From contig JACCGJ010026067.1 of assembly GCA_013407085.1 (NCBI GenBank), forward strand, positions 1 to 64,000: 64,000 nt of DNA, read 5' to 3'. The notes beneath the pieces are model-generated. The model ran no database searches and was not told the DNA's origin. It worked only from the letters and a program-made list of their open reading frames with translations. The stretch is from Atriophallophorus winterbourni. Taxonomy: Eukaryota; Platyhelminthes; Trematoda; Plagiorchiida; Microphallidae. Of the stretch, positions 34,416 to 43,953 are shown piece after piece. Numbering within the stretch: position 1 is the stretch's first letter; each line of letters begins with the position of its first letter. Position numbers and translations under genes: made by a program.

Positions 34416-36253
34416 TTACTGAGCTGAAAGAGTAGGCGAATCGCGCAGGATAGCGGGAAGTTCACCGTCCAATATGCGTTTAAACTGCTCTTCGGTGACT
34501 GCCCCAATTGCATCAGCGGAGAGTGCATTCCAAATATTGACCACTCTGGTCGACAGAGTAAACGATGGTTTCAGGTGTTCCGTTCGGCGCTTCTGCAACT
34601 TCAGCGAATGACCTCTAGTTCTGGAGTCCGTGGATACCGAAAAGAATTGTTGAAGTTCCGTTCCGTAATATCCAAGAAGGATTCTCCGCGTGACCAGCAA
34701 ATCATATCGCATTCTTCGATATTCCAGTGGGAAAAGTTTGAGTTCCCGCAATCGGTCGTCATAGGGAATACGAAACATACCCCTCACGCACTTGGTAGCC
34801 CTCCTTTGGACTTTCTCCAGACGATCCTTCTCCCCTTTGGTTAACGGATAGTTCACCGGAAGCCCAAATTCTAATATTGGTCTGACGTGAGAGCTATACA
34901 GATCTTGAAAATTTTTGGGATTCATCTCTAAGAAGGATCGTCTCAATGCCCACCACATACGGCTGGCAGAACCGACCTTTCTGGCAGTATCCTCCGCAGT
35001 TTTGAGGGATGAAGTTACCATCACCCCCAAATCTCGCTCTACATCAACTATCCTGAGACCATGGCCCTCCAAATGATATGCATGTCGCATGTTGTTGCTC
35101 CCGATGTGCATGATAGCACACTTCTTTTCATTAATCGGGAGCATCCATCTGTCAGTCCAATTCCGAAGTTCATTCAAATCATTTTGCAAGTGGGAAGCGT
35201 CAGCGGCAGTCGTGACAGAAGCCCACACCTTCAGATCATCTGCAAATAAGAGACAACCACTGTTCAGAATACCGGGAAGGTCACTCACATAGAGTTTGAA
35301 CAAGGTTGGCCCCAGAACGGATCCTTGTGGTACACCAGAAGTTGGGATAAAGGATGCAGATCTGGCCCCATTGACTTCAACGAGGCTTCGCCTTCCGATA
35401 AGAAAATCCTCAATCCAAGCAAGCAACGAAGCCTCTATACCAGACATTCTTAGTTTCCAAATAAGCCTCTGATGTGGAACACGGTCGAATGCTTTACTGA
35501 AGTCGATGAAGACTACATCAACTGGCACACCAGCGTCAAGGCTTCTGCACCAATGTTCTCGGGCGGTCAGTAGATTGGAGATACATGAGCGGCCTTTCGT
35601 GAAGCCGTGTTGGGCATTCGAGCATTGTTGGGTCTCGCGCAAATACTGTTCTATCTTATCCTTTACAATCCGTTCCAGCAATTTGCCTACGACAGACGTA
35701 AGTGTAACAGGACGGTAATTTACAGGGTCTGATAAACTCCCACCTTTGAACATCGGCTTTACTATACCCATTTTCCAATCCTCTGGTAGACGTCCCGAAT
35801 CGATTGAAATTTGGAATAAAGCGGCTAAAGGTGAACTGATGATCCTTGATAAAGGTTTTAATATGGCAGGGTGAATACCATCAGGACCTGGAGATGTCTG
35901 TACCTTTAGATGTTCGATGAGGATTCGCACCATGTCAGCCGTGATCTCAAAATTGGCCATTACTTCCGTCGGCGATATTTGTTTGCAGGATATGGTAGGC
36001 TCTATTGCGTAAACTGATTGGTATTGCGATGCAAACACCTCAGCTTTCCCAGTGTCAGTCTCTATAACCTCCCGTTCCAAATTTTTGAGAGAAGGTACGG
36101 AGTTCGATGATTTGACCCGTCGCCGAATGTACGCAAATAATCGTTTAGGATTATATTTTGAAGAATTTGCTAATTGAAGCTCGAATCGACTTCTTTTATC
36201 CTTCTTCAATTTTGAGCAAAGATACCGTACAGCCCGATATTCTTCGTAATGGG
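34416..36253 (-). CDS. CR1 ORF2 reverse transcriptase, intact 597-codon frame (copy L)
   Basis: The longest open frame in the window. Motifs in order: NPKRLFAYIRRRVKSSN, HLKVQTSPGPDGIHPAILKP, NYRPVTLTSVVGKLLERI, AQHGFTKGRSCISNLLTARE, VFIDFSKAFDRVPHQRLIWK, SGVPQGSVLGPTLFKLYVSD, FADD (35246-35235), ERDLGVMVTSSLK, RRATKCVRGMFRIPYDDRLR and the C-terminal SFTLSTRVVNIWNALS. All catalytic residues are present. Transcription in the middle of a split element is unlikely. The frame continues upstream to the hAT boundary. Confidence 0.9.
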
Positions 36254-36276
36254 CGTCCGATCAGACAATAACGAAT
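36254..36276. repeat. hAT left end: 8-bp TSD and 15-bp TIR
   Basis: CGTCCGAT (36254-36261) followed by CAGACAATAACGAAT. The same 8 bp follow the right end. Confidence 0.93.
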
Positions 36277-36854
36277 ACTTCGCTTTGGGATTTAAAGCGA
36301 AGCGAAGTTGCGAAGCGAAGCGAATATTGTTGAATATTCGCTTCGCTATCGCCATGGCGAAGGGCAAAAATAAACTTCGCTAAAAATTCGTTATACTTCG
36401 CTTCGCTTAAAACGAAGTGCAAGTTCAAACTTTGCCGTAAACGAATATTAGCGAAGTCTTCGCTATAAGCGAAGAGTGTTCATTTTTGTACTTTAATATT
36501 TTAACCCTTTGTCTACGGGAATTGTTTTTGATGTTGACACTTGTTGACTTGTTGATAGACAAAGGCCAGACAACTGCACTCCGATGGTGACTGAAGGTAT
36601 CGACGTAAGCTACTTAGCAACCGACTGCTTGTTTAATTGCTATAAGCTAACATTTGAGATGGTAACTAGAGTTACGGTCAGTAGACAAAGGGTTGTACTT
36701 TTTTGTACTTTAATATTTTAAATGTATTCGCGTTGGTGTGTGGCCGGATGCAAAGGACGTGGGTGTTTCGATCTGCTTGGGTGTTTGCCGCTCTGCGTGG
36801 GTGCTTGCCGCCTTGTCTGGGCGTTTGTTTCTTTTGCTTGCGTGGTTGGAGGAC

Positions 36855-36862
36855 TATAAATA
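36855..36862 (+). promoter_or_regulatory. TATA box of the hAT gene
   Basis: TATAAATA lies 36 bp before the first in-frame ATG (36898), a usual spacing for a short leader. Confidence 0.55.
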
Positions 36863-36897
36863 GGATGAAAATGTGATTGTCTCATCATAGTCTAATC

Positions 36898-38677
36898 ATG
36901 AGCCCCCCGAAGACGCACCACAAGTCGGACAAGGACAAAGACTCGGCCTCGGCCAAGAATCCCAAGAGGAGCCCGACCCTCAAGGTCAAGCTGCCGTCCA
37001 AAGACCCGTGGACCCCCAAGTTCTCCAGAAAGAGGTCTCCGCCGCCGTCAGATGATGATGATGATGATGACGACTTTCATCACACCACCTACCGGCACAA
37101 GCCTACCAGATCAGCGATCTGGAACTTCTTCAAGAAGTAGGCTATGAAGAAAGGTGCGAAGGAAAGAGAAGCTCGAGCATTTTGCCAAGTCGAGGATTGT
37201 GGCCAGTCCATCGCCCGGCCTCAGGGAACCCCCCAAGGCATGGTCGGCCACATCATGTCGAGGCATCCGGACGTTTCTAAGCAGTTTCTGAACCAGAGGC
37301 CAAGTTGGAGACTGGAAAGGTGAGTTAGACTCAGTTTGACGCAACCTTAGCTATACTTCGTTTGAACTTTGCTATACTTCGCAATAACTCGCCATATACT
37401 TTGTTATAGATCGCTTAGTACTTCCAAGTACTGTGCATGAACATCGTTATATTTTGCAATAGTTTGTTGGAAATGAAGCTCAACTGTTTTTCTTTCTTTT
37501 CTTTTCCAGAAGAAGCCGCAACCTCAACTCCATGATTGGTGCCATCAAGAACCTCAAAGACAGCACTGCGACCATCATGGTCACGGACGCCGAGGCCAAA
37601 ATGAGGAAAGCTGTGAAGAACGCTGACAAGATCAGCAAGCACCTGCTTTGCGTCGATCACGCAATTTAAAACGCCTTCAAGTATGCCATGGAGATCGAGG
37701 AGGTGGGCGACTTGGTCAAGCTGGTCAGGGCTCTGGCCACCGGGATCAAGCGTTCTTCGGTCAGGAACGATCTCATGAGGAAGAAGGCAGCTGACTTGGA
37801 AGGTGAGTGAGCGCAATATTCGGTTAACTTCGATACTATTCGCTATAATTCGCTATATAATTTGCTATGTTATTCGTTATACTTCGCTATATTTGCAAAG
37901 CTTCGCCATATTATTAGCGAAGCTTCGTTATTATTCGCTATAGCTTCAAAGTTGGCCTTTGGCAGCGTCCACCAGTCCCAGTCCCAGTCTCAACCAGCCC
38001 CAGTTCCTCCCTATGACAAGGAGATGAATGAGTGGATGGCGTCTACCCTGGAAAAGGAGGACATCGACGTGCTTCAGTACTGCAAGATGAAGGCCAAGAA
38101 GCTCCCTCTACTCGCCAAAGTTGCCCAGTAAGTTGTTTCAATGTAAAGGTCACTTATTTTCCGTTGGATTATAATTTATTCTCGTTATTCGCCATACTTC
38201 GCTATAATATTCGCTAAACTTCGCCATACTTCGATATTATTCGCTATACTTCGATATATTATTTTCTATTCTTAGATGTAGTATTGCTATACTTTGATAT
38301 AGTATTGTTATACTTCGAAATAGTAGTTTACCTTTTGCACCCCCTGGAACCTAATACAAAATACTCAACCTGTCTCATTATCTTTTAGGATGGTCCACGC
38401 CATCCCGGCTACCTCGGCCTCATCAGAGAGGGTCTTTTCGGAAGCCGGACTCGTGACCAAGCCCACCCGAAGCCTTCTGAACAACGAGAGGGTCCATGAG
38501 CTCGTCTACATTCATGACAATTGCGAGAAAGTGGTCCCTTACATGAAGAGGATGAAGCTCTGCATCCAGGAGTTCATCAATGGCGAAGGTACCAGCACTC
38601 AGAGTTCCGGCACCAGGTCCAGGTCCAGAACCCCGGTCTCAGAAACCGACTCAGAGGAGGAGCCTAATTTCCTTTGA
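36898..38677 (+). pseudogene. hAT transposase gene, four exons, internally deleted
   Basis: Exons by splice signals: 36898-37319, 37510-37802, 37952-38128 and 38389-38677. Exon 1 encodes a basic, Asp-rich N-terminus and a BED-like finger (CQVEDCGQSI ... HIMSRHPD). Exon 2 encodes the region TIMVTDAEAKMRKAVKN and HLLCVDHAI, then VGDLVKLVRALATGIKRS, which matches the hAT core after the second catalytic Asp, with a TAA in place of a codon after HAI (near 37668). Exon 3 carries KMKAKKLPLLAKVAQ. Exon 4 carries IPATSASSERVFSEAG, the hAT dimerisation signature. The first catalytic Asp region and the part with the catalytic Glu are missing, so it looks like a deletion derivative. Confidence 0.75.
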
Positions 38678-39013
38678 GAGAACAAGGTTTTGTATATTTC
38701 CAATTCCAAAGCTCATGAAAAAGTCCTCCCTTGTCAAATAAAAGTTCTTTCATGGTCAAAAAATAATTTATTTCGGTATTCGTTTTATTTCAGCGAAGAA
38801 TAGCGAATTTAAACGAATATTAGCGAATTATAGCAATTTATAGCAAGGTTTTTGTCGAAAACGAAATTTTTGGGGGACATCGAAGTTGAGCGAAGATTAT
38901 TCGCTAATATTCGTTATGGCGAAGTGCACTTCGGATATTCGCTTTGATACTATTCGCCATTTCGAAGGGAAGTTAGGGCTTTTCGAAAATTCGCTTCGCT
39001 TCAAAAAAGTGAC

Positions 39014-39036
39014 ATTCGTTATTGTCTGCGTCCGAT
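39014..39036. repeat. hAT right end: 15-bp TIR and 8-bp TSD
   Basis: ATTCGTTATTGTCTG (39014-39028), the exact reverse complement of the left TIR, followed by CGTCCGAT (39029-39036). Confidence 0.93.
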
Positions 39037-39965
39037 CGGCTCGTTCTGAATTTAATTCAAAGACGCTTCTTTTGCCGCAGGCAGGTACGAATTTCTCTAT
39101 CAAACCAAGTAGGGCCACGGGTGCCGGGACGATCTCTGGTTAATGGAGCAACATCCTCTAAACGACGGATATTATTCAGGAAGCATTTCCAACAGTCATC
39201 AATAGTGGAATCAACGGGTAACGTCCAGTCAATTGAGGCTGCTTGTTCAACCAACAATTTCAAGTCCATGTTCCAGAAGTTTCTCCGTGGAAGCCGCGAC
39301 GGCTGGGCCGGTTTACCCCGAGTCCATTTGAACCGAATAGCACAATGGTCGCTTGTATCGATGGGCTGTTCTACGGATAAGTCAACCACATCTGACTCTC
39401 TGGGTGACAAAACCAGATCAAGAGTAGACGGAGTCTGGCCATGTCCATAGCGAGTAGGAACGAGAACGTGCTGCACGAGGTTCAAATCCAGAATCAGATT
39501 TAGAAACTCCCGTTGGTACTCATCCCCATTTGTAACGAGGTCCAACCAGTTGATGTCCGGAGCATTCAGGTCACCGAGTATCATACAATCGTTCCTCGTC
39601 CCATGGCGGCGGAGCTGGTCAAATAATGCCATGATACGTGCGCAGGGTGAACGGTAGATGACACCGATCATTGCTGATCCATTACTGGACTTGATCTGAC
39701 ACCAAATGCTTTCAGCAAAACCACCATCATCTCGAAAACGATCAACAACCTCCACGGATAAATGTTCTTTGACGTATATCGCCACCCCACCACCATGTCG
39801 AGATCCAATTCGATCACTTCTGAGTAGGCGGTAATTCGGAATGAATAGCTCTGCATCAGTAATGTCGAGTGTCAGCCAGGTTTCCGTTATTCCAACGATA
39901 TCTGGCTGTAGTGCCAAGACATGATGGCTTACTTCGTCAAATTTGGCCACCTTCAGCTCTTTGCA
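39037..39965 (-). pseudogene. CR1 ORF2 endonuclease (copy L)
   Basis: A 297-codon frame (39950-39057) with the AP endonuclease blocks LALQPDIVGITETWLTLDI, SRHGGGVAIYVKEHL, MIGVIYRSPCARI, CMILGDLNAPDINW, STLDLVLSPRESDV and TSDHCAIRFKW. The first block (the Asn-containing start) is missing because of 5' truncation. A TGA stop follows at 39059-39057, then the frame stays open to the transposon boundary. Confidence 0.85.
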
Positions 39966-40519
39966 ACTTGAAATTGAACTTGGGTTTTATTGGCCTATTT
40001 AAGTTGTATTTATGAAGGACATTTAGTCGAAAAGTTTTAACTTTTATAATGTTTACCAATATGATTTAAGACCATTTTAATTTGTTTGCTGTACATAATT
40101 GCATTTGTTGGGAGCAACTATACGATTATATATACAATAATATTTTTGCATTGATGAAAAGTCTCTGTTGTATGTATACCACATAAATTTACAGATTAAT
40201 ATAAATATTTTGCAAATTAAACCCGTGTATAATATTATAATACCGAACATATTGAATGACAAACAACAAAATAATAACATTTACAAAATCCTTCTAAACT
40301 AATAATAATAAAATATTAGACAGTGTATCAAAAACGAGAATCTGTGAAATAACAGCATGTTTGTTGACGGAACAGCATCCATGAATCTTTCGTACTCCTG
40401 CTCTCAATATAATTGCTTTGTATTTAATTGTAATGAAATAATAATTTAGCATATCCTTAGGTGACTTTTACCACACCGGGTTGCGAAAATATCACATTCA
40501 GCACGGGATTATTCCAGTT
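39966..40519. other. AT-rich stretch, no gene recognised
   Basis: Very AT-rich DNA with runs of ATA/AAT. The minus frame 40280-40077 is low-complexity and hydrophobic. I see nothing else. Confidence 0.45.
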
Positions 40520-40650
40520 CCGTTAAGTTTAGATTAAATATTGAGGTTTGACAAAATGTCAAATTGGAAAAGCGTTGAAATCCTTTTTCGTATTGACTGT
40601 TGTATAGTCCAGTCATCAGTTTTGTAGCGCGGTGGTATACACGTTGCTGC
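40520..40650 (-). mobile_element. Tiny CR1-like ORF2 fragment
   Basis: The minus reading LQQRVYHRATKLMTGLYNSQ, then YEKGFQRFSNLTF, matches the LLDRIYHRATKL...F block of CR1 ORF2. The fragment is about 130 bp and abuts the RTE element. Confidence 0.6.
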
Positions 40651-43300
40651 AAAGCGGAACTGCTTCTACTGACAGGAGAAAGGGCGAAGGCGGGTGAATG
40701 GCGCCTCAAAACCAGTTTGCTCTGGGCAGATGCAGCTCGTTAGCCTGGGAGGGCAGTCCATCTAAGGGAAGGAAAACCCTGATTCCAAACCTCCGCTGTC
40801 TTGCGGCATACATGTTTGCGGGAAAGGCTCCGGGAGTGAACCCTGAGGAAAAATCTTTGCTGCCTTGCGGGAAGACTTTTGAGTCAAAGGCTCCGGGTGG
40901 GGTCCCCTAAGCTAACCCCCTACTTCGGCCTTGGCAACCGGGTAGTATGTCACCTACAACAAAAACTATGGATTCTACTTCAACCACAACTAGACAAAAA
41001 AATCCCCCCTCTTTTTTCTTTTCTTCTTTCATCATGTACCTTCTTCATGGTATACTTGTTGGCACATCGTCTGTAAAGACTTGGGTGATAATAATAATAA
41101 TAATACTGTGAAGCAGAGGATGTGAAGGACGATTCCTACGGAAAAATTCGTTCTCTACTAACAGGAGCAAGCAGAGGCGATATAGTAGTGCTTGGCGGCG
41201 ATTTTAATGCCCGAGTTGGATCTATAGTGCATTCTGGAGGGAAGCTTGGGATGTCAGACGACCAAACAGACAATGGGAAGAGATTGTTGTCTCTCTGTGA
41301 CGACCACCGTCTCTTCCTCGCCTCAAAAAGTTTCGACATTCTAATCGTCATCTAGCTACCTGGTGCTCTCCATCACAACGTACTTGAACGCAGCTTGACC
41401 ATGTCGCGATAAGCTAAAGGTGGTGAGGTGGTGTCAAAACAGCAGATCTTATTGGAGTACCAGTGTAGATTCTGATCACGATTTAGTGTGCGCAACAATC
41501 AACCTTCAATTTGGAGGTAAAACCAAACGAAAGCGTCCGAAATAGACATAAACGCTTTATCGCTGTCTCTAGTAAAAGCCAGATTTTGGGATACTCTATC
41601 GACTTCCCTTTCAAAAAATCGACCAATCGAGCTGAATCGTCATCAACGCTACTTTAAGCAAGCATTCTATGACTACTTCAGAATGCTGCGTAGCCGCTCG
41701 GCAACCGTCACACTACTGGATCTCTGCTAAGTCCCTCATGCTACTCGAATAGCGCCGTGCCTTACCGAGTGGTTTAGAGTATGAAGACGATCGGAAGTGT
41801 CTTGGATTCCCAATCTAAGATAGTCTGAGGCGTGACAGTGAGATTTGGTGAAAAGAACGCGCCTCAAAGATGAAAAGAGCGTCAGCTATGGGCAACATGC
41901 GCAGACTTTACCAATTAATTATTTTCTGTGGTCCTAAACCGCAAGGCCTGAGTGGAATCATCCCCGAGGTTGATGGCTCGCACACAATGAGCCTTCATAG
42001 ACGTTTAGAAAGATGAAGAAATTATTTTGGTCAGCAATTTAATCAGCACTCTCCTTCAGACACCACCGACATTCCTCAATCTTCTTTGTAATGGTCCGTG
42101 TTGCTGGCCTCACCCAGTGTGAAAGAAATACGAAGAGAGATCCAATCGCTAAAGCGATACAATGCGCCGGGCACCGATGAGCTTCACCTGGCGTCTCTAA
42201 GAAAAGAGGAGAGACAGTCGTAGTAGAATTGCACGAGCTATTCTCAAAGGTTTCGATGGATGAGAGAGTACATGCTTCCTTAGGTGAATCGCTGATAATA
42301 CCAGTCCATAAAATGGTGTACGAATGTATGAATGTTGCAACTATCGCGGAATTTCGCTCATTCTGTGGTCGCTAAAATATTAGTGTCCATCTTTATTCTC
42401 AGACTTACCCCGGTGCTGAGGGACATTTCTAGCGAAGAGCGAGCTGGCTTTCGACCATAACGCGGATGTGTAGACCAGCTATTCGTTCTGTGTCCGTTGC
42501 TAGAACACCGACACCTGTATCAGCGACCTACCATTGTGGTGTTTCTGGATATTAGAGACGCCTTTGACTCGGGAGACAGATCCTTCCTGTGATACTGCTT
42601 ACTTTGCAATGGAATCCCTTCGAAGTACGTCGCTATCCAAAAGGACTTATACGCCTACTCGATAGGGATGGTAAGGGCGTACGATAACCTTTCAATGCTC
42701 TGGTTACCGATCATGTTGAGCAGTTCAACTACATAGGAAGTCTGGTTGTTTCCGGGGGTCGGATAGAGAAGGAAATCACGTCCAGAATTGTTAATGGCCA
42801 GACTGGCATTCACTAAACTTAAAGTGCCTCTGGAAGAGACGTGATTTGAGCTTGAGTTTGAAAGGAATGATATATTCCACCTCGGTAAGGACAGTATTGC
42901 TTTACGGGAGTGAATGTTGGACAGTTCGCACAGAAGATATTAGGAGGATCTAGGTCTTCGACCAACGTTATTTGCGAATGATTGCTCACGTTTGGTGGCA
43001 ACACCACATTTGCAATTCTAAGTTCTGGCGCCGCGTCTTAGGAAGCAACTGCAATAGCTTTCAGACAGCATTAACCGTCATCGGCTCCGCTGGTTGGGGC
43101 ACCTCCTGAGCATAAAACCTGAACGGTTACCACGCCGAGCGCGTCAACCGGTACAGACTAGAAAAAGTGGCTGGTGGTCAGACGCTAACTTTGAAGACCG
43201 GCCTGAAAAACTCACTTCTGGTTGAGCCTAGGGTGGACGGGCGCACTTGCCTGGATGGTGTGCAAGAGAAGGAGAGAATGTTTGGCCCGACAAATTGGCG
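40650..43300 (+). mobile_element. RTE-clade LINE, old copy
   Basis: The 5' region (40650-41100) is a distinctive untranslated leader (cgttagcctgggagggcagt, ttgcggcatacatgtttgcg) that ends in an ATA-rich microsatellite. The endonuclease follows: VVLGGDFNARVGS (about 41180-41220) and DDQTDNGKRLLSLCDDHRLF, then an RTE-like CSPS...DHVAI stretch in another frame. Reverse-transcriptase remnants include VKEIRREIQSLKRYNAPGTD (42120-42180) and HLYQRPTIVVFLDIRDAFDS (42505-42555). The C-terminal RLRWLGHLLSIKPERLPRRA (43080-43140) matches the RTE C-terminus. Many stops and shifts. Confidence 0.75.
41120..41355 (+). pseudogene. RTE endonuclease fragment
   Basis: A 77-codon frame starting MKDDSYGKIRSLLTGASRGD and continuing through IVVLGGDFNARVGS and TDNGKRLLSLCDDHRLFLAS. 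The GDFNARVG block with its Asp and Asn is intact. The frame is lost at 41355, after which RTE-like sequence continues in other frames. Confidence 0.7.
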
Positions 43301-43638
43301 ACAATAGCAATGAACCGGCATCAATGGAAAGAATGCATCATCTCTATTCCCCTATGACATTATTTTTATCGGTCATAAACTATAATGAAAAAACAAAAAA
43401 ATCAAAAACGAGGTGTGTAACTGGACAAAAAATATTCATTTTTCTTTTTTCTCACTGTTCTCTACCCGTTTTGTACATTTCTTTGTTTCTGTTGAACGAA
43501 GTTGATGGTAATGTTTTTGCCATTTGTCATCAATACTCTCTAATCTTGAAATAAAGATAGGTATACACCCAAATTGAAATTTATTGTTCACCGTCATTTT
43601 CCATCTATATTTTTCCATTTTGTACATGGTTCTTACAG

Positions 43639-43953
43639 TCTGCGAAATAACCTTAACCGAAAAAATGCTACCCAGCAACTACCCTTATCATGCTTTATCA
43701 CCTGGTGCGGATCATCTCGTATATTGCATGGCAAATGCTTCCGCGATTATCAATCCTCTCAGTCAACCCGTGTTCGCGAATAACCTGAACCCAGGTGCGA
43801 TCACGTGTTTGCAACCCGTTCAATCAGCCAATCAAATGTCAGATCAATCAGCTTTGATGAGCCAATCAACAATGAGACCGGGCCACCCGGGTATTGAGAC
43901 GCAGCAAGCTGCCCAATTCACTGCGGGATTGAAAAGATTACTGAATGAAATGA
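43639..43953 (+). CDS. Dyb: Dystrobrevin exon with N-terminal extension
   Basis: The acceptor tcttacag ends at 43638 and the donor GTGAGT starts at 43954. An ATG at 43665 opens MLPSNYPYHALSPGADH and leads to QAAQFTAGLKRLLNEM, where LLNEM aligns with the LFAEM of vertebrate dystrobrevin. The 96 residues before the EF-hand region are low in charge and rich in Ser, Asn, Ala and Pro; vertebrate forms have only about 20. The frame is open upstream to 43584, so the first exon or the start may lie further left. Confidence 0.75.

Larger units (their letters stand above)
36262..39028 (+). mobile_element. hAT DNA transposon, 2767 bp
   Basis: It has perfect 15-bp terminal inverted repeats cagacaataacgaat (36262-36276 and 39014-39028) and an 8-bp target duplication CGTCCGAT (36254-36261 and 39029-39036), the diagnostic length for hAT. 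Both subterminal regions and the introns are packed with gcgaa/ttcgc-type short motifs. It carries one plus-strand gene with a BED-like finger and the C-terminal hAT dimerisation domain. Confidence 0.92.
34255..39965 (-). mobile_element. CR1-like LINE interrupted by a hAT transposon (copy L)
   Basis: Minus-strand ORF2 lies in two parts: endonuclease at 39965-39037 and reverse transcriptase at 36253-34416. The hAT at 36262-39028 sits between them. When the hAT and one 8-bp duplication are ignored, the frame runs from the endonuclease into the reverse transcriptase with a single TGA about 30 bp beyond the endonuclease block. The 5' end is truncated at the start of the endonuclease. Confidence 0.85.

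Noticed and set aside
43584..43664. Coding extension upstream of ATG 43665
   Set aside because: The frame is open, but it crosses a good acceptor (tcttacag, ending at 43638), and the residues upstream are low-complexity hydrophobic, typical of a translated polypyrimidine tract.
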